From: Novosphingobium sp.
Lineage (GTDB): Bacteria > Pseudomonadota > Alphaproteobacteria > Sphingomonadales > Sphingomonadaceae
Length of the DNA: 54,715 nucleotides
Direction: 5' to 3'
Assembly: GCF_025351285.1 (NCBI RefSeq)
Contig: NZ_JANXWG010000054.1
Coordinates: 1 to 54,715, forward strand
Position 1 is the stretch's first letter. Each line of letters begins with the position of its first letter. Shown piece by piece: positions 8,764 through 16,025 of this stretch. The position numbers and the translations under genes were made by a program. The notes under the pieces are model-generated. The model saw only the letters and a program-made list of their open reading frames with translations. It ran no database searches and was not told the DNA's origin.

Positions 8764-9894
8764 ATGTCGCGCGGCCTCTCCATCTATCTCGATTTCCTGC
8801 GGCTGATCGCGGCGGTCGAAGTGTTCGTGTTTCACCTGGCCGCCTTCGGCTTTACCGGGCTCCATCGCGCACCGTGGAATGCCTATGGGCACGAAGCCGT
8901 CACGATCTTTTTCGTCCTGTCGGGCTTCGTGATCCGCCACGCGGTGCAAGTGGGCGATCCGACGATCGCGGCGTTCGCGACCAGCCGCTTGGCGCGCGTC
9001 TATTCGGTGGCCGTTCCCTGCCTGCTGCTGACCTTCGCGTTCGACCTGATCGGCCATCGTCTGGCGCCCGATTTCTACGATGGGCTGACCACCACCGGAT
9101 CGTCGTTGTTCCGCCTGGCGATCGGTGGCGCGATGCTGAACGAGGCGTGGGTTTCGGTGCAGATGCTGTCGAACACGCCCTACTGGTCGATTTCCTACGA
9201 ATTCTGGTATTACGTGCTGTTTGCAGCGCTGTTCTACCTCAAGGGCGGGCAGCGAGTGCTGGCCACCCTGGCCGCCGCGATCATTGCCGGCCCCAAGATC
9301 CTGCTGCTGTTCCCGATCTGGCTGATGGGCTGGCTCGCCTATGTCGAGCACAAGTCCGAAAGAATGCCGATGGGACTGAGCGTTGCCCTGTTCGCGCAAC
9401 CCGTTGTGATGCTGGCGGCGTTCGAACGGCTGCATCTGTCGGAGGGCGGACGGCACGTGCTGGAGGTTCTGATCGGGCATGATGCGTGGCGCAACGGGCT
9501 CGCCTGGTCGCGCTACGTCATCAGCGACAGTATTCTGGGGGCCAGCATCGCGTTGCACCTGGTGGGTGCGAAGCGGCTCGGCCCGCCGCTGTGGGCAGTG
9601 CTCGCCCCCGTGCGGCGCCCGATCCGTTTTCTGGCGAGCCGTTCGTTCACGCTTTACCTGTTGCATCAGCCGGCGCTGCTGATGGTGGCCGCGTGCCTGG
9701 CCGCGGTGCCGCTCGGCCCGTGGCGTTCCGCAGCGATTGCAGCCGTGACCCTTGTCGTCATCCTGCTCGTGGCCATGATCACCGAAGGCCAACGCCGGCG
9801 CGTGAAACCGACGGTTGCCGCACTGGTCGAGCGCATCGCCGGCCTCGGCTCGCGCCGCGCAGCACAACAGCCAGAGTTTCTTCCGGGAAGGTGA
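8764..9894 (+). CDS. Membrane acyltransferase, family 3
   Basis: A 376-residue integral membrane protein with about ten hydrophobic helices. The opening SIYLDFLRLIAAVEVFVFHL contains the R-x10-H pair (Arg and His in helix 1) typical of acyltransferase family 3 (OafA/NodX/ExoZ type), and EAVTIFFVLSGFVI is the second family motif. Such enzymes O-acetylate or O-succinylate polysaccharides, lipids or peptidoglycan at the membrane. It diverges from the HWE kinase across a 260-bp gap in which I see no clear promoter. No polysaccharide genes sit next to it, so the acceptor is unknown. Confidence 0.88.
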   Translation: MSRGLSIYLDFLRLIAAVEVFVFHLAAFGFTGLHRAPWNAYGHEAVTIFFVLSGFVIRHAVQVGDPTIAAFATSRLARVYSVAVPCLLLTFAFDLIGHRLAPDFYDGLTTTGSSLFRLAIGGAMLNEAWVSVQMLSNTPYWSISYEFWYYVLFAALFYLKGGQRVLATLAAAIIAGPKILLLFPIWLMGWLAYVEHKSERMPMGLSVALFAQPVVMLAAFERLHLSEGGRHVLEVLIGHDAWRNGLAWSRYVISDSILGASIALHLVGAKRLGPPLWAVLAPVRRPIRFLASRSFTLYLLHQPALLMVAACLAAVPLGPWRSAAIAAVTLVVILLVAMITEGQRRRVKPTVAALVERIAGLGSRRAAQQPEFLPGR

Positions 9895-9956
9895 TCCGTG
9901 TGGTGCATCGCCATCGGCCCGCCTGCGCTGGGGGCATGGCAACCCCCAAAAAAGTC

Positions 9957-10028
9957 ATGGCCTGTGCCGAGACTTGCCATCGCGCACCATCCAGAACAAT
10001 GCGAGCGACCTGGACGGGAGACCCATGA
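9957..10028 (+). promoter_or_regulatory. Candidate structured leader of purU
   Basis: Two potential hairpins precede the purU start. The first pairs ATGGC (9957-9961) with GCCAT (9976-9980). The second pairs CCATCCAG (9987-9994) with CTGGACGG (10010-10017) with one A-C mismatch, and its 3' arm runs into the GGGAG ribosome site (10016-10020). Folding could therefore mask translation initiation. I cannot match it to a named riboswitch class. The evidence is only local base pairing. Confidence 0.25.
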
Positions 10029-10883
10029 ATGACTGCGCCGTTGATTCTTACCCTTTCGTGCGAAGACCGGCCCGGCATCGTTTCGCGCGTGACCGGATTT
10101 CTGGCCGATCTGGGCGGCAACATCCTTGAAGCGCAGCAATTCGACGATACCGAGAGCGGCCGGTTCTTCATGCGCGTGGTGTTCGATCCGGGCAGCACTC
10201 CGCTGGAATTGCTGCGCGGCGGCTTCGGCAACCTGGCGCAGCAATTCGGCATGACCTGGTCGATGCGCGACACCGCGGTGCGCGCCAAAGTGCTGTTGCT
10301 GGTCAGCAAGTTCGATCATTGCCTGGGCGATCTGCTTTACCGCGTGCGCATCGGCGAACTGCCGATGGACGTGGTCGGGATCGTCTGCAACCACCCCAGG
10401 GAAGCGCTGCAACAGTCGATGATCGGCGATATGCCGTTCCACCACCTGCCGGTCACCAAGGACACCAAGCCGCAACAGGAAGCGCAGATCAAGGCGATCG
10501 TCGAGGAGACCGGCGCCGAACTGATCGTGCTGGCGCGCTACATGCAGATCCTGTCGGACGATATGGCCAGCTACCTTTCGGGCCGCTGCATCAATATCCA
10601 CCATTCGTTCCTGCCCGGCTTCAAGGGCGCCAAGCCCTATCACCAGGCGCACGCGCGCGGGGTCAAGATGATCGGCGCCACCGCGCACTATGTCACCACC
10701 GATCTCGATGAAGGCCCGATCATCCACCAGGACGTCGAGGCGATCACCCACGCCGACACCCCCGACGATCTGGTGCGCAAGGGCCGCGACATCGAACGCC
10801 GCGTGCTGGCCGAAGGCGTGCGCCTGCACTTGCAGGACCGCGCGCTGCTGAACGGCAACAAGACGGTGGTGTTCAGGACCTGA
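10029..10883 (+). CDS. purU: Formyltetrahydrofolate deformylase
   Basis: A 284-residue protein matching PurU in length and layout. An N-terminal ACT domain (residues 4-75, beginning [20 protein letters not shown]) is followed by a formyltransferase-fold hydrolase domain. Catalytic residues are visible: Asn189, His191 ([13 protein letters not shown]) and Asp227 (DLDEGPII). It hydrolyses 10-formyl-THF to THF and formate, balancing the folate one-carbon pool; the ACT domain probably senses glycine or methionine. ATG 10029 has GGGAG about 8 bases upstream. Another ATG at 10024 is in a different frame. It stands alone; together with frmA it forms the window's one-carbon theme. Confidence 0.95.
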   Translation: MTAPLILTLSCEDRPGIVSRVTGFLADLGGNILEAQQFDDTESGRFFMRVVFDPGSTPLELLRGGFGNLAQQFGMTWSMRDTAVRAKVLLLVSKFDHCLGDLLYRVRIGELPMDVVGIVCNHPREALQQSMIGDMPFHHLPVTKDTKPQQEAQIKAIVEETGAELIVLARYMQILSDDMASYLSGRCINIHHSFLPGFKGAKPYHQAHARGVKMIGATAHYVTTDLDEGPIIHQDVEAITHADTPDDLVRKGRDIERRVLAEGVRLHLQDRALLNGNKTVVFRT

Positions 10884-10945
10884 GGTCGGGATTTGTCACT
10901 GCCAGGTAGTCAGTCTAAGCTCGCCAGCGCAAAGTGAGGCCCGCC

Positions 10946-11344
10946 ATGCAAGTCAACGCGCTCGATCACATCAACATCATCACCGACAAGCTCGACGAAA
11001 CCGCTACGTTCTACGCCACGCTGCTGGGGCTGGAACGCCGCGACGGCCCGCCGCCGCTGACGCCGATGAATGCGCAATGGATGTACGCCGGGGGCAAGCC
11101 GATCGTGCACATCAACAGCACCGACTGCCCGCGCACCTTCGAACGCCCGGTCGAACCCGGCGCGCTGACCGGCGCAATCCACCATGTCGCGCTCAATTGC
11201 TCGGGCCATGACGAGGTCACCGCCCGCCTCCAGGCCATGGGCCGAGACTTCAAGACCAACACCGTCGCCGCTATCGGCCTGCGCCAGATCTTTACGCCCG
11301 ACCCCAATAACGTGCTGCTGGAACTGAATTTCTTCGGGGATTGA
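10946..11344 (+). CDS. VOC-family protein
   Basis: A 132-residue VOC-fold protein. The opening NALDHINIITDKLDETATFY holds a first potential metal-ligand His, GAIHHVALNCSGHDE a second in the second half, and the ending NNVLLELNFFG gives the final Glu. These H/H/E positions are compatible with dioxygenase- or lyase-type activity. ATG 10946 is chosen because GTGAGG lies just upstream; four further codons are open. Codon use matches the host. It is oriented toward the TauD gene cluster and ends 6 bp before it. Substrate unknown. Confidence 0.85.
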   Translation: MQVNALDHINIITDKLDETATFYATLLGLERRDGPPPLTPMNAQWMYAGGKPIVHINSTDCPRTFERPVEPGALTGAIHHVALNCSGHDEVTARLQAMGRDFKTNTVAAIGLRQIFTPDPNNVLLELNFFGD

Positions 11345-11350
11345 GCAGCG

Positions 11351-12250
11351 CTACTCCACCACCCCGCCCGCAATCGTGGTGCGGTACATCTCTCGCCGAT
11401 ACCCATCATAATCGTTGGGCGCGAGGTGGAGGCACAGGCGGTTGTCCCACATCACCAGCATATCAGGCTCCCAGCGCAGCCGGCAGGTGAAGGCGTGCTG
11501 CGTGATATGCCGCGTCAGGAAATCGAGCAGCGGCCGGCTTTCGGATTCGGTCATGCCGTCGATGCCGCAAGCGTAGACCTCGTCGACATAGAGCGATTTT
11601 TCGCCCTTCACCGGATGCGTGCGAACCAGCGGGTGCGCGGTGCCTGCGATCGCATCGGCCTGCGCCTGCTCGCTGGCGAAGGGCAGCGCCTTGCCCTCCA
11701 GCCTGAGCGAGGTCGCGATGTTCGCCTCGGCCGACATCCGCACTTTCAACGGCGCCAGCATCGCCTGCATGGCCGGGCTCAGCATCCGCAACGCCAGCGC
11801 GCAATCGGCCCAGGTGGTGTCGCCACCGAAGGGCGGGACCTCGACCGAGCGCAGCGTGCTGATCGCGGGCGGCGTGGGCAGGAACGCCGAATCGGTGTGC
11901 CAGCCGCTGCCGAACAGCGCCCTGGTGCGGGTTTCGGCTTCCTTGATCACCGGCTGGACTTCGGGAACGCCGGGCACGCCTTGCGTGTAGGCATCGGTGG
12001 CGAAATCGCCCCAGCGCGCGGAGAAATCGCGGTGCTGTTCATGCGTGATCCTCGCCCCCCGCACATAGATCATCTTGTGCCGCCACAACGCGTCCTGCAT
12101 TTCGGCAAGCGCGGCGTCGGACAATCGCGTTACGTCGGCGCCGGTGATCTCGGCGCCCATCGCCGCCGATAGCGGCAGCGCGATGATATGCGCATAAGGC
12201 CGCGCGGCGTTGTCGAAGTGACCGGTGGGGCTGATGCGAACTTCGCGCAT
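11351..12250 (-). CDS. TauD/TfdA-type Fe(II)/2-oxoglutarate dioxygenase
   Basis: A 299-residue protein of the TauD/TfdA family. It couples 2-oxoglutarate decarboxylation to hydroxylation of a small acid such as taurine, a sulfonate or an aryloxyacid. The iron triad is visible: His118 and Asp120 in GSGWHTDSAF, and distal His275 in CLHLAPNDYDGYRREMYR, followed by the 2-oxoglutarate-binding Arg near 286. The start ATG 12250 lies one base after the stop of the upstream alpha/beta hydrolase gene, so the two are translationally linked. No sulfonate transporter is nearby; the actual substrate is open. Confidence 0.9.
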   Translation of the reverse strand: MREVRISPTGHFDNAARPYAHIIALPLSAAMGAEITGADVTRLSDAALAEMQDALWRHKMIYVRGARITHEQHRDFSARWGDFATDAYTQGVPGVPEVQPVIKEAETRTRALFGSGWHTDSAFLPTPPAISTLRSVEVPPFGGDTTWADCALALRMLSPAMQAMLAPLKVRMSAEANIATSLRLEGKALPFASEQAQADAIAGTAHPLVRTHPVKGEKSLYVDEVYACGIDGMTESESRPLLDFLTRHITQHAFTCRLRWEPDMLVMWDNRLCLHLAPNDYDGYRREMYRTTIAGGVVE

Positions 12251-12251
12251 G

Positions 12252-13013
12252 TCATTGGTCCCCTTGCGGAATTGCGGCAATCAGCGCCTCGGCAAGTTGC
12301 TCGACGCGCGACAGGTAGGGACTGTGATCGGCATCGAGCGTGACCACCGCTGCGCCCGGAGAACGCTGCTGCATCAGCCTTTGGCTGGAAATCGGAATGG
12401 TGCGATCTTCTGTGCATTCCACGTAAGTGCGCGGGAGACTGCCCCATCGCTCGGCCGTCAGATCGAGCACTTCGGAGCGCGGCCCATGCGGCTCGGCCAT
12501 CAAGCGCGGCAGCACCGCCGCCACCTTCTCGGGCGGTGACAGTTGCGCGAACACCGCGCCCGCTAGCGCCGGGTCGACCACGGTACCCGCCCCGCCCGCC
12601 GTGCGCGAAATGATCGCGTCGAACGCCGGATTGGGCTGCTCCATCGTCTTGAATTGTGCGCGCGACAGGCCCGATGGCAGCATCATCGCGCAGATATAAA
12701 TTAGCGCGTCCATCGCGCCCGGATCACGTTCGGCAGCCGCGCTCAGCACCAGCCCGCCGCGGCTGTGCCCGGCGAGCACCACCGGCGCATCGCCCACTTG
12801 CGCGCGCATGGCGCGGCACTGGTCGAGTGCGAAATCAGCCCAGCGGCCCAGCGTCACCGCCGCCAGTTCGGCCTCGCTCCCGCCCATGCCCGGCAGCGTC
12901 GGCGCCGATACCGCGTGGCCGTGCGCGCGCAACCGTGCGGCCAGATCATCGAAGCACCAGCCGCCGTGCCAGCTGCCGTGGATCAGGACGAAGCCGGCCT
13001 TGTCGCTCGCCAT
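12252..13013 (-). CDS. Alpha/beta hydrolase
   Basis: About 253 residues. The oxyanion-hole motif LIHGSWHGGWCFDDL, nucleophile elbow GHSRGG (Ser84) and late DADHSPYLS with the catalytic His are present. The sequence resembles the salicylate-esterase/hydroxynitrile-lyase-like branch (HGxWHGxWCW). ATG 13013 is chosen; an in-frame GTG at 13025 overlaps the upstream stop and is also plausible. It is the second-to-last gene of the minus-strand group amidohydrolase, phosphatase, hydrolase, dioxygenase. Probably hydrolyses an ester or related bond of the same catabolic substrate. Confidence 0.88.
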   Translation of the reverse strand: MASDKAGFVLIHGSWHGGWCFDDLAARLRAHGHAVSAPTLPGMGGSEAELAAVTLGRWADFALDQCRAMRAQVGDAPVVLAGHSRGGLVLSAAAERDPGAMDALIYICAMMLPSGLSRAQFKTMEQPNPAFDAIISRTAGGAGTVVDPALAGAVFAQLSPPEKVAAVLPRLMAEPHGPRSEVLDLTAERWGSLPRTYVECTEDRTIPISSQRLMQQRSPGAAVVTLDADHSPYLSRVEQLAEALIAAIPQGDQ

Positions 13014-13017
13014 CGCG

Positions 13018-13488
13018 TCAGTCACCCTGGGCTACGAAATCGGCCCACACTTTGGCGCGCGGATCATCGCTTGTTTCGGGTGCCCATTGTGCGTGCAGCA
13101 GCGCGCGGGCGGCCGCCCGGTCCATGCCCTGCTCGCGGTTGAGCCGGTAGAAGAACGCCGAAACGCGCCAGTTCATGATGCAGTGGACGTGGACCGCACC
13201 CTGATGCGCGCCCATCGCACGACAAAAAGCCTGGTAATGCGCCTCGTCAGGAGCATCGAACGGCACCGGGATGTGCGTGTAGGCCATGCCCGCGGCCATG
13301 ACTTTGGCGCCCTCGTCGGCCAGCGCTTCGGGATGATCGGCCAGTGCCAGGTTGATGACGTGGCCGGTGCCGAGCGTTGTCAGCGCCACCAGATCGCCAT
13401 CCTCGATCCGGCCCGATGTGGTGGTCTGGTCATCGAGCCGCTGCCATGCCCGGATGTGGTCGGGGTCTGCCGTCTCGCCCACGTTCAC
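13018..13488 (-). CDS. Protein-tyrosine-phosphatase-like protein
   Basis: About 156 residues from GTG 13488, which overlaps the stop of the upstream amidohydrolase gene; a second GTG at 13482 is possible. The fold resembles the DUF442/beta-lactamase-hydrolase-like phosphatase group: GHVINLAL near the start, then VHVHCIMNWRVSAFF. The P-loop is HC-x4-R (Cys103 to Arg108), one residue shorter than the classical HC-x5-R. A short loop may weaken phosphatase chemistry. The gene is embedded in a catabolic operon, which is an odd place for a signalling phosphatase; it might act on a small molecule. Confidence 0.72.
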   Translation of the reverse strand: MNVGETADPDHIRAWQRLDDQTTTSGRIEDGDLVALTTLGTGHVINLALADHPEALADEGAKVMAAGMAYTHIPVPFDAPDEAHYQAFCRAMGAHQGAVHVHCIMNWRVSAFFYRLNREQGMDRAAARALLHAQWAPETSDDPRAKVWADFVAQGD

Positions 13489-14357
13489 ACCAGCCCCAAC
13501 ACGCGCGCGGCGTTGTCCTTCATGATCCCGGGCATGACTTCGTCCTTGAAGCCCACGCCCTTGGCCGCCTCGATCCACTTGGCCGGGTGGATCAGCGGGA
13601 AATCGCTGCCGAACATCATCTTCTTGCGCAATTGCGTATTGGCGTACTGGATGATCTGCGGCTGAAAGTACTTGGGGCTCCAGCCCGACAAGTCGATGAA
13701 CACGTTGTCCTTGTGCAGCGCCATCGACAAGCTCTCATCCACCCACGGCCAGCTTGGATGCGCCAGGATGATCTTCATGTCGGGGAAATCGACCGCGACA
13801 TCGTCGATCAGCATCGGCTGCCCGTACTTCAGCCGCACCCCGCCGCCGCCGCGCATCCCGGTGCCCATGCCCGAATGCCCGGTGTGGAAGATCGCGGGCA
13901 GCTTGTATGCGTTGATCACCTCGTAGATCGGATAGGCCATGCGATCGGCCGGGTGAGCGTTCTGCATGATGCCGTGGAACTTGAAGCCGCGCACGCCGTG
14001 GTTTTCGATCAGGTCCCTCGCCTCGCGCGCGCCCAGCTTGCCCTTGTGCGGATCGATCGAGGCGAAGGGGATGCAGATATCGTCGTGCTTGGCGGCGAAT
14101 TCGGCAACTTCGTAATTCGAGATGCGCTTGGCGCCCAGCCCGCTTTCGGCATCGACCGTGAACAGGCAGAACGCGATCTGCTGCTCGCGGTAGATCTCGG
14201 CGATTTCGGGCATCTTGGGCCGTTCGCGCGGTGCCTTGAAGTAGGCGCTGGCGGCGTCGAAGAATGCGCCCATCACCGGATCTTCGGGATCGTGGCAACT
14301 GACTTCGGCGTGGACGTGGACGTCGATCGCCTTGATCAGGCTGAGGTCGATGGGCAT
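13485..14357 (-). CDS. Amidohydrolase-2 family metal-dependent hydrolase/decarboxylase
   Basis: A 290-residue TIM-barrel protein of the amidohydrolase-2 (ACMSD-like) family. The first strand has IDVHVHAE (His14, His16), followed by FHTGHSGMG with another ligand His, ILAHPSWPWVDE with the next, and MFGSDFPL with the barrel Asp. These enzymes hydrolyse lactones or decarboxylate aromatic and related acids using one metal ion. It is the first gene of a four-gene minus-strand unit with overlapping or adjacent stop and start codons. A repeat-rich 200-bp gap precedes it. Substrate unknown. Confidence 0.9.
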   Translation of the reverse strand: MPIDLSLIKAIDVHVHAEVSCHDPEDPVMGAFFDAASAYFKAPRERPKMPEIAEIYREQQIAFCLFTVDAESGLGAKRISNYEVAEFAAKHDDICIPFASIDPHKGKLGAREARDLIENHGVRGFKFHGIMQNAHPADRMAYPIYEVINAYKLPAIFHTGHSGMGTGMRGGGGVRLKYGQPMLIDDVAVDFPDMKIILAHPSWPWVDESLSMALHKDNVFIDLSGWSPKYFQPQIIQYANTQLRKKMMFGSDFPLIHPAKWIEAAKGVGFKDEVMPGIMKDNAARVLGLV

Positions 14358-14399
14358 GGGGCAATCCTATTTTGCAAGTACGCGAGGCAATCGTCTCTC

Positions 14400-14533
14400 T
14401 ACCCGTCATGCTGAACTTGGTTCAGCATCCATAGCGCCGCGAGCGCCGAGCCTGAATGGCAAACGCAAAGCGCGCGGCATGATGGACCCTGGAACGCCAG
14501 TCACCGAAGGTGAAACGAGTTCAGGGTGACAAG
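14400..14533. repeat. Dispersed palindromic repeat element (REP-like)
   Basis: An intergenic stretch with nested inverted repeats. TGCTGAAC (14409-14416) pairs with GTTCAGCA (14420-14427) over a 3-nt loop. ACCCTG (14486-14491) pairs with CAGGGT (14522-14527). TCACC (14501-14505) pairs with GGTGA (14509-14513) between them. Hairpins of this kind, with a CGTCATGCTGAAC start and a CAGGGTGAC end, recur between genes in sphingomonad genomes as I recall them. It holds no reading frame of note. It could also serve as a bidirectional transcription block. Confidence 0.6.
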
Positions 14534-14559
14534 TGTGTGGGGACGGTCTCGTCAGCCCG

Positions 14560-15984
14560 TCAGACCAGCGCGTCCTTCTTCACCGTGATCACCTGGCTAT
14601 AGGTGAACTCCTTCAGCCCCTCGACGCCATACTCCGCGCCGAAGCCCGATTGCTTGTGCCCGCCGAACGGCGCGAACGGCGAAAGGTGGAGGAATTCGTT
14701 GATCCACACCGTGCCTGTTTCAAGCTGCTCGGCGATCTTCACGCCACGGTCGGTGTCCTTGGTCCACACCGCACCGGCCAGGCCGTAATCCGAATTGTTG
14801 GCGCGTACGATCACTTCCTCGTCGGTCGAAAACTTCATTAGCGGCATGACCGGGCCGAACTGTTCCTCGGCCACGATCCGCGCGTCTTCGGGCGGGTTGT
14901 CGAGGATCGTGATCGGCACGTAATAGCCCGAGCCCGAGGGATCGATGTTGCCGCCCACCAGGAACTTGTAGCCGTTGTCCTTGGCGTCCTGGATCAGTTC
15001 GCACACGCGGTCGAACTGCTTCTTGTTCTGGATCGGACCCACGCCCGTGCCCTGATTGGCGCCATCACCCACCGTCACCGCCCTGGCAACTTCGGCGATG
15101 GCAGCGCTCATCTCGTCATAGATATCCTCGTGGATGTAGATGCGCTTGGCCGCGACGCAGATCTGCCCGGCGTTGGTGAAGCTGGACCAGAACAGCTGTT
15201 CGGCCACCTTCTTCACATCGGCATCGGGCAGCACGATCGAGGCGTCGTTGCCACCGAGTTCGAGCGTGATGCGCTTGAGGTCCTTGCTCGCGCCTTCCAT
15301 GATCTTCTTGCCGGTCGCGGTCGATCCGGTGAAGGTGATCTTGTCGATATCGGGGTGCGCGGTAATCAGCGGCCCGAGGCTGTCCTCGCCCGTGATGATG
15401 TTGACCACGCCCGCGGGCACCACGTCCTTGATCAGTTCGGCAATGCGCAGCGTGGTCAGCGGGGTGAACGGACTGGGCTTGAGCACGATCGTGCAGCCCG
15501 ACAGGATGGCCGGCGCAATCTTCTGCACCGCCATCAAGACCGGGAAGTTCCACGGCACGATCCCGCCTACCACGCCAACCGGCACGCGGCGGGTGCGGCT
15601 GAGCCGGGTGTCGCTATCCTCGTTGATCGTGTCCTCGAGCGTCAGCGTCGACTGCGCGTTCATCATCGCTGAGGCGCCGCCGATTTCGTATTGCGCCTGC
15701 GCGTGCGGCTTGCCCTGTTCGGTGGTGAGCAGGCGATAAAGCTCGTCGAAATTGGCCTGGATCACTCCGGCCATCGCCTGGATCACCTTGCGGCGATCGT
15801 CGACCGGGGTCTTCGACCACGTCTTGAACGCGCGCCGGGCGGCGGCGACAGCACGATCGAGTTCTTCCGCGCCGCAAGCGGGCACGTGGCCGACGACCTG
15901 TTCGTTGGCGGGATTGATAACGTCGAGCGTCTTTGCGGTCGAGACCATCTCGCCGTCGATTAGGTTGCGGTACTGTTCAGCCAT
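14560..15984 (-). CDS. Aldehyde dehydrogenase (NAD(P)-dependent)
   Basis: A 474-residue member of the aldehyde dehydrogenase superfamily. Catalytic residues are in place: Asn146 (VPWNFP), Lys169 (VLKPS), Glu242 (TLELGGNDA) and nucleophile Cys276 (NAGQICVAAKR). FTGSTATGKKI is the cofactor-binding turn. ATG 15984 starts at the family-typical MAEQYRNLIDGE. It is 41 bp downstream of the quinohemoprotein alcohol dehydrogenase in the same direction. The pair fits alcohol to aldehyde (periplasm) to acid (cytoplasm), with the acyl-CoA ligase further upstream on the same strand. The chain length or aromatic nature of the substrate is not visible. Confidence 0.93.
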   Translation of the reverse strand: MAEQYRNLIDGEMVSTAKTLDVINPANEQVVGHVPACGAEELDRAVAAARRAFKTWSKTPVDDRRKVIQAMAGVIQANFDELYRLLTTEQGKPHAQAQYEIGGASAMMNAQSTLTLEDTINEDSDTRLSRTRRVPVGVVGGIVPWNFPVLMAVQKIAPAILSGCTIVLKPSPFTPLTTLRIAELIKDVVPAGVVNIITGEDSLGPLITAHPDIDKITFTGSTATGKKIMEGASKDLKRITLELGGNDASIVLPDADVKKVAEQLFWSSFTNAGQICVAAKRIYIHEDIYDEMSAAIAEVARAVTVGDGANQGTGVGPIQNKKQFDRVCELIQDAKDNGYKFLVGGNIDPSGSGYYVPITILDNPPEDARIVAEEQFGPVMPLMKFSTDEEVIVRANNSDYGLAGAVWTKDTDRGVKIAEQLETGTVWINEFLHLSPFAPFGGHKQSGFGAEYGVEGLKEFTYSQVITVKKDALV

Positions 15985-16025
15985 CGGGTTTCTCCAACTG
16001 GTTTGCGTCGGGGGTGCCCCCCAAT

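Noticed and set aside
8686..9942. Minus-strand open frame of 418 codons
   Set aside because: Antisense to the membrane acyltransferase; Gln/Arg/His-rich text without hydrophobic or domain pattern.
9929..9953. GGGGG/CCCCC hairpin followed by an A-run, as a terminator of the acyltransferase gene
   Set aside because: On the plus strand the run after the stem is A, not T; on the minus strand the T-run comes before the stem. Neither gives an intrinsic terminator.
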